A stretch of 33,743 nucleotides of DNA from Chloroflexota bacterium (GTDB lineage: Bacteria > Chloroflexota > Dehalococcoidia > FW602-bin16): NCBI GenBank assembly GCA_004297765.1, contig SCTZ01000104.1, positions 1 through 33,743 of the forward strand. Reading direction: 5' to 3'. Below, one piece after another: positions 1 to 7,921 of the stretch (positions are counted from its first letter, which is position 1; every line of letters starts with the position of its first letter). The notes under the pieces were generated by a model, which worked only from the letters and a program-made list of their open reading frames with translations, was not told where the DNA came from and ran no database searches. Both the position numbers and the translations under genes were made by a program.

Positions 1-431
1 TGCTCTCGAAGATCGTCGAGCGCGTCGAGGAGGCGGGGGCAGCGGCGCCGCTGGAGGAGGCGGCGGTGATCATCTCCGGCGGTCGCGGTCTCGGCGGCCC
101 GGAGCCCTTCAAGATGCTCGAAGACCTCGCCGGAGCGCTGGGCGGTGCCGTGGGCGCATCGCGCGCCGCGGTGGATGCCGGCTGGCTCTCCTACCCGCAC
201 CAGGTCGGGCAGACCGGCAAGACCGTGAAGCCTTCCCTGTACATCGCCTGCGGCATCTCGGGGGCGATCCAGCACAAGGTCGGCATGCAGACCTCGAACT
301 ACATCGTGGCGATCAATAAGAACGCCGACGCGCCGATCTTCACCTTCTGTGATCTCGGCATCGTCGGCGACCTCTTCCAGATCGTCCCGGCGCTGACGGA
401 GGCGATCCGTAAGCGCAAGCAGATGGGCTAA
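1..431 (+). CDS. etfA: Electron transfer flavoprotein alpha subunit, C-terminal part (5' end outside window)
   Basis: Reading is open from base 3 to the TAA at 429-431 and gives about 142 residues of the C-terminal FAD-binding domain of EtfA. Diagnostic stretches are [31 protein letters not shown] and [12 protein letters not shown], ending with GIVGDLF and a basic tail. ETF takes electrons from acyl-CoA dehydrogenases in the cytoplasm and passes them to a membrane or Fe-S acceptor, so it fits the two dehydrogenases encoded further right. A partner etfB would be expected just upstream, outside the window. An internal GTG at 66 is not the start because the upstream codons continue the domain. 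The gene is followed by an 11-bp hairpin and then a broken Fe-S partner gene. Confidence 0.93.
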   Translation, partial: LSKIVERVEEAGAAAPLEEAAVIISGGRGLGGPEPFKMLEDLAGALGGAVGASRAAVDAGWLSYPHQVGQTGKTVKPSLYIACGISGAIQHKVGMQTSNYIVAINKNADAPIFTFCDLGIVGDLFQIVPALTEAIRKRKQMG

Positions 432-444
432 TCGCCAAGAAATG

Positions 445-477
445 GTAGGCTGTCGCTCCGCAAAGACGGCAGCCTAC
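445..477 (+). terminator. Hairpin after etfA, possible terminator
   Basis: Arms 445-455 and 467-477 can form 11 base pairs (one G-U) around an 11-base loop, starting 13 bases after the etfA stop. No clear T-run follows, so it may be an imperfect terminator or an mRNA-stabilising stem. Confidence 0.45.
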
Positions 478-577
478 AGCATATTTAGCAGCCAACGCAG
501 GCGGAATTGCCTGCCATCGTGGTTCGCCTCGCTTTCGGAGATCGTCCTCGAGCGCTGCTGACGCCAGAAGGAGGAAA

Positions 578-1365
578 TTGGCCCCCACCGGCAATTATCT
601 GATCCCGCTGCGCGGCACGCCGTCCGCCGACGGCGTGAAGGCGCTGGCCGGCGAGGTCTGCAGCAAAGAGGCGCTCTGGTCGTGCACCGCCTGCCGGGCC
701 TGCATGCACTTCTGCCCGGTGTTCATCGAGCACGTGCCGAAGATCGTGGACATGCACCGCTACCTCGTGCTCACCGAGAGCGAGTTCCCGACGGAGCTCA
801 ACTCGGTGTTCACGAAGTGAAGAAGATCATCACCACCTGCCCGCACTGTTTCAACACGTTGAAGAACGAGTACCCGCAGTTCGGCGGCAGCTACGAGGTG
901 ATCCACCACGCCGCCTTCCTCGCCGACCTGACCGCCCAGGGCAAGGTGAAGGTGAGCAAGTCGCTGCAGCGGACGATCACGATACACGACCCCTGCTATC
1001 TCGGCCGCTACAACGACATCTATGAGCAGCCGCGCCAGGTGCTGCATGCCATTCCGGGCGTCAAGCTGGTGGAGGTGGCGCGCTCGCGCGCCCGGGCGAT
1101 GTGCTGCTGCTGCGGCGGCGGGCCGCGGGCCTTCATGGAAGACCGCCACGGCAAGAAGATCATCGAGGCGCACGTCGAGCAGGCCATGGCCGTCAGCCCG
1201 GACGTGATCGGCACCGCGTGTCCGTACTGTATGACGATGCTCGAGGACGGCATGAAGGCCAAGGGCGTCGACGAGAAGATGAAGCCGATCGACGTCGTCG
1301 AGCTGCTCGCCGAGGCGATCGAGCCGGCGCCAGTCTCTGCCAACAGCGTAGAGGTCCGCAGCTAG
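578..1365 (+). pseudogene. ETF-linked Fe-S oxidoreductase (HdrD/GlpC-like), internally deleted and frameshifted
   Basis: Two reading frames together resemble the large Fe-S oxidoreductase often found next to etfBA, thought to accept electrons from ETF. Frame one (578-820, TTG start) holds only the ferredoxin-like part, with the cluster motif CTACRACMHFCPV. Frame two, usable from about 817, begins directly with KKIITTCPHCF and carries the C-terminal CCG domain: CPHC, DPCYLGRYND, CCCCGGGPRAF and CPYC. The family normally has a membrane domain before the first piece, and a linker plus a first CCG domain between the two pieces; both are absent here. The stop of frame one overlaps a GTG codon of frame two (GTGA at 817-820), with no visible Shine-Dalgarno site. 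A metagenome assembly error could give the same picture. Identity of the family is clear; broken status is likely. Confidence 0.75.
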
Positions 1366-1396
1366 ACAGACAGGTATTAGGGCAGGAGGATAAGCG

Positions 1397-2389
1397 ATGC
1401 AGATACTGCCGGGCATTCACCATCTCCATGTGCCGATTCCCGAGAGCTCGCTGGGTTATCTGAATGCCTATCTGGTGAAGGCTGATGACGGTAACCTGCT
1501 GATCGACACGGGATGGAACACGGATGAGGCCTTCGGCGCCCTCGTCCGGCAGTTGGGCGATGCCGGCGTCTCCTTGTGCGACCTCAGATACATTGCCATT
1601 ACGCACGTCCACCCCGACCACTACGGCCTTGCCGGACGTCTTCTCCAGCACTGTGACGCGAAGCTGGTAATGCACGAGATCGAGCGCCCGTTTCTGAGGT
1701 CACGATACCTTGAGTATGCGAATCTGCTCGCCGAGGTGGATCAGTGGCTGCGCATCAACGGCGTGCCAGACGAGGACTGGCGCGATCTAGGGTATGCCTC
1801 CATGCCGGTGCTAGAGTTGGTTCAGGTAGCGATGCCGCATATCACTGTGCGCGGTGGCGAGCATCTAATGGTTGGCGACTTCGATTGGGAGGTTGTCTGG
1901 ACGCCTGGCCACTCGCCAGGACACGTCTGTTTCTACGAAAGCAGCCGTCGCGTGCTCGTCTCGGGCGACCACGTGCTGCCCGCAATCACCCCGAACATAA
2001 GTATGCACACCCAATCGATGGGCAATCCGCTCGGAGACTACCTCGTGTCGCTGCAGACAGTGGCAGCGCTGCCAGTGGAGATCGTGCTGCCCTCGCACGG
2101 GGAGCCGTTTCGTGACCTGCATAAGCGCGTCAGCGAGCTCCGGGATCAAATCGAGCGGCGTCGACAACATGTCGTGGCGGCTGCCGGGGAGGCCAAGACC
2201 GCGTACCAGATCGCGGCGGAGATTCCCTGGAATACGAAGGGTGTGCCATGGTTGGATCTGCCGCCCTTGCACAAGCGTGCCGCCGTCTTCGAGACGATTG
2301 CTCACATTGAACGACTTTGTGCTGAAGGTGTCCTGTGCAAGACGATCAAGGGCGGCACGTTCTGGTACGCAGGCAAGAGGTCAGTGTAG
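1397..2389 (+). CDS. Metallo-beta-lactamase-fold hydrolase
   Basis: A 330-residue protein of the MBL superfamily, hydrolysing an unknown substrate (thioester, ester or lactone) with a bound metal pair. Visible ligands are the H70-x-H72-x-D74-H75 motif (THVHPDH), H172 in WTPGHSPGH, D191 in SGDHVLP and H234 in LPSHGEP. The C-terminal 90 residues look like the helical/winged domain seen in LACTB2-like members. The ATG has a good AGGAGG site at about 1384-1389. It lies between the broken Fe-S gene and meaB, in the same direction, with 191 bases before meaB. In this setting an acyl-CoA or acyl-ester hydrolase role is possible but not shown by the sequence. Confidence 0.85.
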   Translation: MQILPGIHHLHVPIPESSLGYLNAYLVKADDGNLLIDTGWNTDEAFGALVRQLGDAGVSLCDLRYIAITHVHPDHYGLAGRLLQHCDAKLVMHEIERPFLRSRYLEYANLLAEVDQWLRINGVPDEDWRDLGYASMPVLELVQVAMPHITVRGGEHLMVGDFDWEVVWTPGHSPGHVCFYESSRRVLVSGDHVLPAITPNISMHTQSMGNPLGDYLVSLQTVAALPVEIVLPSHGEPFRDLHKRVSELRDQIERRRQHVVAAAGEAKTAYQIAAEIPWNTKGVPWLDLPPLHKRAAVFETIAHIERLCAEGVLCKTIKGGTFWYAGKRSV

Positions 2390-2580
2390 GCCATGCACCT
2401 AGGATCAGGCTGTCTCTGCCACCAACGCTAGCGGATCGGCTTTGGGGATGACCTGTCCCCATCAACAGCTTCGTCGTCGTGTGCTTTGCGACGGCGGAGC
2501 ACTTCTGGGTCAGGGGATGGCCCGCAGTGTGAGGAGCCTGTCACTCCACGTAGACGCCATTTTCTTTCTGGAGATACCTT

Positions 2581-3555
2581 ATGGAACTGGTCGATCGCAT
2601 GCTCGAGGGGAATTCTCTTTCGCTCGCCCGACTGATATCGATGGTCGAGAACCGCTCACCCGCAGTGCCTGAAATCATGCGCCGCATCAACCAGAATCTC
2701 GGGCACGCCTATCGCATCGGTATCACTGGACCGCCCGGCGCAGGGAAAAGCACGCTTACAGACCGCCTGACCACCGTTCTCCGCCAGCGTGGTCAGAGCG
2801 TTGGTATCGTGGCTATCGATCCGACAAGCCCGTTCTCCGGAGGGGCATTGCTCGGTGACCGTATTAGGATGCAGCAGCATTACCTCGACCCGGGCGTATT
2901 CATTCGATCGATGGGCACGCGCGGCTCCCTCGGTGGGCTTGCCCGCGCGACAAAGGATGTCGTCAGGCTGCTCGATGCCTCGGGCAAAGATTGGGTGATT
3001 GTAGAGACCGTCGGTGTCGGACAGACGGAGCTCGACGTCGTTGAGGCTGCGGATACGACGATTGTCGTGCTCGTTCCCGAAAGCGGCGATGCGATTCAGA
3101 CCATGAAGGCCGGGCTGATGGAGATTGCCGATATCTTCGTCGTGAACAAGGCTGATCGGGGTGGTGCCGACCGGCTGGTAGCGGAGATCCAGAGCATGGT
3201 TCGACTCGCACAGAAGGGCAACGGCTGGGAGATACCTGTGATCAGCGCTCAGGCCGAGCACAGCAGGGGCATCACTGAGATTACGCTGGCAATTGAAGAG
3301 CACCGTGCCATGCTCAAGCACTCTGGCGAGTTCGATCGCCGCCGCGAGCAGTTCCGTCGTCATGAGCTAATTGAGATCATCAAGGAGGGTTTCAAGACCA
3401 GCCTCCTTGAGCGCTCACGTGATGACAGCGTCCTCGGGCGCTGTGTTGAGAAGGTCATGGCCGGCGAGCTTGATTGTTATTCCGCTGCCTGCCAGATACT
3501 CCACGACACCGATCTCTTGCACAGCATCCTTGCCAGTAACGGAAGCGAAAGGTAA
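2581..3555 (+). CDS. meaB: Methylmalonyl-CoA mutase-associated GTPase (MeaB/ArgK family)
   Basis: A 324-residue G3E-family GTPase that loads and protects the adenosylcobalamin cofactor of acyl-CoA mutases. The P-loop GPPGAGKST lies at residues 50-58. Family hallmarks include DPTSPFSGGALLGDRIRM, RGSLGGLA, ETVGVGQTE (the switch and Walker B region) and the base-recognition motif NKAD. Length is normal for the family. The ATG has a GGAG site about 8 bases upstream. It is not next to the mutase genes, which sit about 8 kb away on the other strand, but no other mutase is visible in the window, so it is the natural candidate chaperone for that enzyme. Confidence 0.93.
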   Translation: MELVDRMLEGNSLSLARLISMVENRSPAVPEIMRRINQNLGHAYRIGITGPPGAGKSTLTDRLTTVLRQRGQSVGIVAIDPTSPFSGGALLGDRIRMQQHYLDPGVFIRSMGTRGSLGGLARATKDVVRLLDASGKDWVIVETVGVGQTELDVVEAADTTIVVLVPESGDAIQTMKAGLMEIADIFVVNKADRGGADRLVAEIQSMVRLAQKGNGWEIPVISAQAEHSRGITEITLAIEEHRAMLKHSGEFDRRREQFRRHELIEIIKEGFKTSLLERSRDDSVLGRCVEKVMAGELDCYSAACQILHDTDLLHSILASNGSER

Positions 3556-3621
3556 TCTGCGCCCACCGTATCAACGTGGCATCGGGGAACGCTACCTATT
3601 CTGAGCAAATACGGAGGAGAT

Positions 3622-3797
3622 CGCAATGGCGATGCAATGGAGAGCACGGGGTCTTACTGGAAGCCCATTTGGAACATCCTTGAGGACAAGTTTACCCTCC
3701 TGCTGGTAAACGCCAGGGAGATCAAGGCTCTGCCAGGACGCAAGACAGATGGCAAGGACTGCGAATGGATCGATCTCCCGCTGCAGGATTCGCGTCG
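3622..3797 (+). pseudogene. IS110-family transposase fragment
   Basis: Translation from 3637 gives MESTGSYWKP, then LLVNAREIKALPGRKTDGKD and CEWI, the typical N-terminal part of IS110 (DEDD) transposases. Homology stops at about 3790, where the frame runs into unrelated sequence and then into the leader of the acetoacetyl-CoA synthetase gene. The expected VAMESTG segment is disrupted by an apparent small duplication (GATGCAATGG at 3631-3640). Only about 50 of roughly 350-400 residues remain and no IS ends are recognisable, so this is a dead remnant. A strong GGAGGAG followed by ATG at 3626 just upstream opens only a 27-codon frame. Confidence 0.8.
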
Positions 3798-3826
3798 ACC
3801 AATGAGTCAGATAAAGGAGGAGGTTT

Positions 3827-5785
3827 GTGAAAACGCCGCTTTGGCAACCTACCGAGGAGCGCAAACAGCAGGCAAACATCACGACTTTTATTGCCCTTGT
3901 AAACGAGCGATTCGGCCTTCGAATTGGCTCGTACGCAGCGCTGCACCGCTGGTCGATCGAACAGATTCCCGACTTCTGGGCGGCGATGTGGGAGTTCGCC
4001 ACAATCAGAGCCTCGCGGCACTACGATGCGGTGGTCGACAACCTGAACACGTTCCCCGGCACCGAGTGGTTCCCAGGCGCAAGGCTGAACTTCGCCGAGA
4101 ACCTGCTGCGCTATCGCGACGACCAGCCGGCCTTCATCTTCCGCGGTGAGACCGCGAAGGCCGCCCGCATGAGCTACCGGGAGCTATACGACACGGTGGC
4201 AAGGCTAGCGAAGGCGCTGCGGGCAATAGACGTTAAGCCCGGCGACCGGGTGGTGGGCTACATGCCGAACCTGATGGAGACGGCGATTGCGATGCTCGCC
4301 GCGACGAGCATAGGGGCGGTGTGGTCGTCCTGCGCCACGGATATCGGCCCCGATGCCGCCCTCGACCGCCTCGGCCAGGTGCAGCCCAAGGTGCTCTTCA
4401 CCGTCGACGGCTACTTCTACCGGGGCAAGATCTTCGATACCCTCGGCCACGCCGCGGCAGTGGCCAAAGGTATCCCTTCGCTGAAACGCACGGTCGTCGT
4501 GCCCTATGTTGCGGAGCAACCCGAGGTCGGCCTGATCCCCAACGCCATACGCTACCAGGACTTCCTTGTCAAGGAGCAAGGACTGGAGATTGCCTTCGAG
4601 CAGCTACCATTCGACCACCCGGTGTACATCATGTTCTCCTCCGGCACGACAGGCAAGCCGAAGTGCATAGTGCAGGGAGCCGGCGGCATCCTGATCAACC
4701 ACTGCAAAGAGTTGCTGCTGCACACCGATCTCAAGCGCGAGGACACGATCAGCTATATCACGACCTGTAGCTGGATGATGTGGAACTGGCTCTTGAGCGC
4801 TTTGGGGGTCGGCGCAAGCATCGTCCTTTACGATGGCAACCCCACGTACCCCGATGCCGGGGCCATGTGGAAGCTGATCGCAGAAGAGAGGATCAACGTC
4901 TTCGGGCTGAGCGCAAGCCTCGTGAATTTCCTGCGCAGCCAGGGGGTGAAACCGGGGCGCGACTACGACCTCGCCGCGCTCAAGACTATATCACAGACCG
5001 GTTCGGCACTTTCCGCGGAGGGCTTCGAGTACGTCTACAAAGAGATCAAGCAAGACGTACACTTCAACTCGATCTCCGGGGGCACGGACATCAACGGCTG
5101 CTTCGTGGCGGGCAACCCGATCAGCCCGGTCTATGCCGGTGAGCTGCAGGGACCGGCCTTGGCCATGAACGTGAAGGCCTACGACGAAGCGGGCAGGGTG
5201 GTCTACGACCGGCAGGGGGAGCTGGTTTGCGAGGCCCCTGCCCCCTCGATGCCTCTGTACTTCTGGGACGACCCGGACGGCGCGAAGTACCAGGCGGCCT
5301 ACTTTTCGGTCTACCCGAACGTCTGGCGGCACGGCGACTACATCGTCATACACGAGGATACCGGCGGGATAACCTTCTACGGGCGCTCCGACGCCACGCT
5401 GAAACCCTCGGGGGTGCGCATCGGCCCCTCGGAAATCTACAACCAGCTCGAGGGGGTGGCGGAGGTCGCCGACAGCCTGGCCATCGGGCAGTACCATCAG
5501 GGCGACCAACGGATCATCCTCTTCGTAAAGCTCGCCCCCGGCTTTTCCTTGGACGAGGCGCTCAAGGAGAAGATCCGCAGCACGCTAAAGGAGAATGCCT
5601 CGCCCCGCCACGTGCCGGCTTTAATTGTCGCGGTGCCGGACGTGCCCTATACACTCAATGGGAAAAAGGTGGAGAGCGCCGTGACGAATATCGTGAACGG
5701 GCGCCCGGTGATCAACCGCGATGCCCTGATGAACCCGGAGTCTCTCGACTACTACGAGCAGCTTCTCCCAAAGCTTCAACAGTAA
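3827..5785 (+). CDS. Acetoacetyl-CoA synthetase (acetoacetate-CoA ligase)
   Basis: A 652-residue adenylate-forming ligase, expected to convert acetoacetate, ATP and CoA to acetoacetyl-CoA, AMP and pyrophosphate in the cytoplasm. Length and layout match bacterial AcsA/AACS: an N-terminal cap with LNFAENLL near residue 90, the AMP-binding loop SSGTTGKPK at 271-279, the SGGTDINGCF motif, and near the C terminus YTLNGKKVE, where K613 is the likely catalytic lysine. The start is GTG at 3827, preceded by a strong AAGGAGGAGG (3814-3823). An IS110 fragment lies immediately upstream. Acetoacetyl-CoA could feed the thiolase encoded on the other strand. A related short-chain acid (a 3-oxo or branched acid) as substrate cannot be excluded. 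Confidence 0.9.
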   Translation: MKTPLWQPTEERKQQANITTFIALVNERFGLRIGSYAALHRWSIEQIPDFWAAMWEFATIRASRHYDAVVDNLNTFPGTEWFPGARLNFAENLLRYRDDQPAFIFRGETAKAARMSYRELYDTVARLAKALRAIDVKPGDRVVGYMPNLMETAIAMLAATSIGAVWSSCATDIGPDAALDRLGQVQPKVLFTVDGYFYRGKIFDTLGHAAAVAKGIPSLKRTVVVPYVAEQPEVGLIPNAIRYQDFLVKEQGLEIAFEQLPFDHPVYIMFSSGTTGKPKCIVQGAGGILINHCKELLLHTDLKREDTISYITTCSWMMWNWLLSALGVGASIVLYDGNPTYPDAGAMWKLIAEERINVFGLSASLVNFLRSQGVKPGRDYDLAALKTISQTGSALSAEGFEYVYKEIKQDVHFNSISGGTDINGCFVAGNPISPVYAGELQGPALAMNVKAYDEAGRVVYDRQGELVCEAPAPSMPLYFWDDPDGAKYQAAYFSVYPNVWRHGDYIVIHEDTGGITFYGRSDATLKPSGVRIGPSEIYNQLEGVAEVADSLAIGQYHQGDQRIILFVKLAPGFSLDEALKEKIRSTLKENASPRHVPALIVAVPDVPYTLNGKKVESAVTNIVNGRPVINRDALMNPESLDYYEQLLPKLQQ

Positions 5786-5854
5786 CTTCGCTTTACGCTG
5801 TCTACTTCACGATAGTCATAATGTCGGCGTCCCACTCGGAAATAGCTTAGTCCA

Positions 5855-6073
5855 TTGACCGAGGCGGACGCTTTGGCGCTGCGCATTGCTAGGGTCGCGC
5901 CACTGGCGATGAGCCTCGTCAAGGAAGCGGTCAACAAGGGACTCGATCTCAGTCTCGAGTAGGGGCTCGACCTCGAGAAGCGGCTGACTGCGACGGTCTT
6001 TGCATCGGCTGATGCTTGGGCAGGGCTACAAGCGCTGGTGAAGGGCGGAGAGGCAGTCTTAAGAGAGAGGTAG
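5855..6073 (+). pseudogene. Enoyl-CoA hydratase (crotonase) 3' remnant with in-frame stop
   Basis: Reading from 5855 gives LTEADALALRIARVAPLAM, then LVKEAVNKGL and, after a TAG at 5960-5962, GLDLEKRL, FASADAWAGL and a basic end with TAG at 6071-6073. This follows the C-terminal third of crotonases, where the stop replaces a Glu codon of the usual LEEGL motif. No N-terminal or active-site part is present. The last 15 bases overlap, in antisense, the 3' end of the histidine kinase gene. It is therefore a decayed fragment of a gene once lying downstream of the acetoacetyl-CoA synthetase. Confidence 0.75.
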
Positions 6074-7738
6074 ACTGAAGTAGAAGGTAGCACCCTCGTG
6101 CTCGTCGCCCTCGAACCACATTCTACCGCCATGGCGCACGATGATTCCTTTGGAGATGTACAGGCCGACGCCCATTCCGCCAAAGTCATATGGCGTGCCG
6201 ATGTGCGCACTATAGAAGCGCTGGAAGATCCGGGCCTGCTTATCCTTGGGAATGCCTACACCGTGATCCCTGACCGAGACCACGGCTTCGTTCCCCTGAA
6301 CGGTCACTGCCACGTCCACTTCGCTGCCCTGTGGGGAGTACTTAGTCGCGTTGCTCAGCAGGTTGAGCAATACTTGCTCCAAACGATCATGGTCGCCCTG
6401 CACTACCACCGGCTCGGCTTTCACGAGCTGGATGTAATGCTTCTGCGCGGTGAGCGCCATCCGGTCAACCACTATCCTGGCAAGCTCGGACAGGTCGATC
6501 TGCTCCATTGTCAGCTCAAGGGAGCCGGCGTGCAGCCGTGAGATGTCTAGCAACTCTTGCACAACATTGTCAATCCGATTGGCGCCCCGATCGATCGCTT
6601 CGAGCATGCTTCGGTGGGGTGGAGAGAGCGCTCCTCCGCCTCTCAAAAGGACTTGGGCATAGCCCTTCATCATCGCCACGGGAGTCTTCAGCTCGTGGGC
6701 GGCGACCGAGATGAACTGGTCCTTCAGACGGTCGAGCTCGGTAAGCTCGGTGACGTCCCGCACCACCGCGACGGCGCCAACTATCTGGCCTTTCTCGTCC
6801 CTGATGGGCGCTGCGCTCGTGCGGACGTAGATGTCACGCTGTGTGCTTCGATCGTAGCCGACCGCTTGCTGCCCTACGACTAACTGCCCGGAAAGCGCAC
6901 GCGCGAGGGACGTCTCCTCGGCTGCAACGGGCCTGCCGTCCAGATGCCGCAACCTGCCCAGGTCTGGGATATCCGCCAGCGTCTTCCTCGCTACGTCGTC
7001 ACCGGTCGGTGACAAGAGTTGCCAACCAGACTCGTTGATAAGGGTGATGTTACCCTCTGCGTCGCAGACGAAGACGGCGTCGACCATGTTGTCGATGACT
7101 GCCTGCAGTGCGCTGGCTCGCTGCTGCGCCACTGCTGCCAACTCCTCCACCTTCTTGCGCGTGCGCACCTGCTCGGTGGTATCGAGAAACAAGAATATCA
7201 GGGCGTTTTCCTGCTCCTCCGAGACCAGCAACCGTGCGACGGTTGATGTCACGTACATCTGCTCGAGGGGCCCCTCAGGAGAGCGTCGGACGCGGTCGGG
7301 CTCGTCGACGTAGTGGACTGGCTCGCCCGTACGCAAGACTTGTTGGAGTTCCGGCAACCGAACGGCAGCTGTCTCTGGAAACACCTCGGCATACGTCTTG
7401 CCCAGCGCCCGCATCCCCAGAGACGGAATCATCTTTTGGGCGGCCTTGTTGATCAGCTCGTAGACCAAATCCGGGCCCCGACATACCACAATGCCCGCCG
7501 GTACGTTGGCGATGATCATTTCGAGGAGGGCGCGCTGCGCCTCCAGCTCGGACTGTACGCGGGCTTCGACTATCTTGGCCCGCCGGCGCTCCTCCGCCAG
7601 TGCCCTATCTTTCTCACGTATCTCCTCGCGCAAGCATTGGTTGCTGGCAATCGCCTTGTCCAATGCATGCTGAGTCGACGCCAGCCGCCTAGCGACCTCC
7701 AGTAGCCTAGTCCCATCGGTTGCCTTGTCCTTAGCCAT
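6059..7738 (-). CDS. Soluble PAS-domain sensor histidine kinase
   Basis: A 559-residue kinase without membrane segments or signal peptide. An N-terminal charged coiled coil (about 1-72) is followed by two PAS-like sensor modules (about 73-190 and 208-332). The HisKA domain has the phosphorylated H348 in VAAHELKTPV, and the ATPase domain has N463 in LLNLLSNATKYSP, DHGVGIPKD at 491-499 and GMGVGLYISKG at 521-531. All catalytic boxes look intact, so it should be active and sense a cytoplasmic signal, perhaps redox or a ligand. The ATG follows AAGGAGACGAG. No response regulator is encoded in the window, so it is an orphan kinase. It is the last gene of the minus-strand array, about 180 bases after a CoA-transferase and possibly from its own promoter. 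Confidence 0.92.
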   Translation of the reverse strand: MAKDKATDGTRLLEVARRLASTQHALDKAIASNQCLREEIREKDRALAEERRRAKIVEARVQSELEAQRALLEMIIANVPAGIVVCRGPDLVYELINKAAQKMIPSLGMRALGKTYAEVFPETAAVRLPELQQVLRTGEPVHYVDEPDRVRRSPEGPLEQMYVTSTVARLLVSEEQENALIFLFLDTTEQVRTRKKVEELAAVAQQRASALQAVIDNMVDAVFVCDAEGNITLINESGWQLLSPTGDDVARKTLADIPDLGRLRHLDGRPVAAEETSLARALSGQLVVGQQAVGYDRSTQRDIYVRTSAAPIRDEKGQIVGAVAVVRDVTELTELDRLKDQFISVAAHELKTPVAMMKGYAQVLLRGGGALSPPHRSMLEAIDRGANRIDNVVQELLDISRLHAGSLELTMEQIDLSELARIVVDRMALTAQKHYIQLVKAEPVVVQGDHDRLEQVLLNLLSNATKYSPQGSEVDVAVTVQGNEAVVSVRDHGVGIPKDKQARIFQRFYSAHIGTPYDFGGMGVGLYISKGIIVRHGGRMWFEGDEHEGATFYFSLPLS

Positions 7739-7789
7739 CTCGTCTCCTTACTTGGTAGGAGTCTTGTTGTTGTGCCTACACCAAGCATT

Positions 7790-7795
7790 ATTATA
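7790..7795 (-). promoter_or_regulatory. Possible -10 box for the histidine kinase gene
   Basis: The minus strand reads TATAAT here, in a local AT-rich patch about 50 bases upstream of the kinase ATG. I see no good -35 box at 16-18 bases upstream, so this is a weak to moderate call. A small GGGGT/ACCCC inverted repeat lies just upstream at 7811-7823. Confidence 0.35.
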
Positions 7796-7921
7796 CCCTC
7801 ACGATAGAAAGGGGTACCACCCCATTGAACCGTGATTGGAGATGGGATAGCGGTGGGCACCATTGCCAACGGGTTCACGAGCAGGTTATCCAGCAAGGAC
7901 AGATCGATCCCGATTGACTCC

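Noticed and set aside
682..816. Upstream part of the long frame that ends at 1365
   Set aside because: It is the shadow of the ferredoxin-like piece read in another frame; similarity to Fe-S oxidoreductases starts only at about 817.
3798..4149. Continuation of the IS110 reading frame
   Set aside because: Beyond about 3797 it overlaps the acetoacetyl-CoA synthetase gene in another frame and no longer resembles a transposase.
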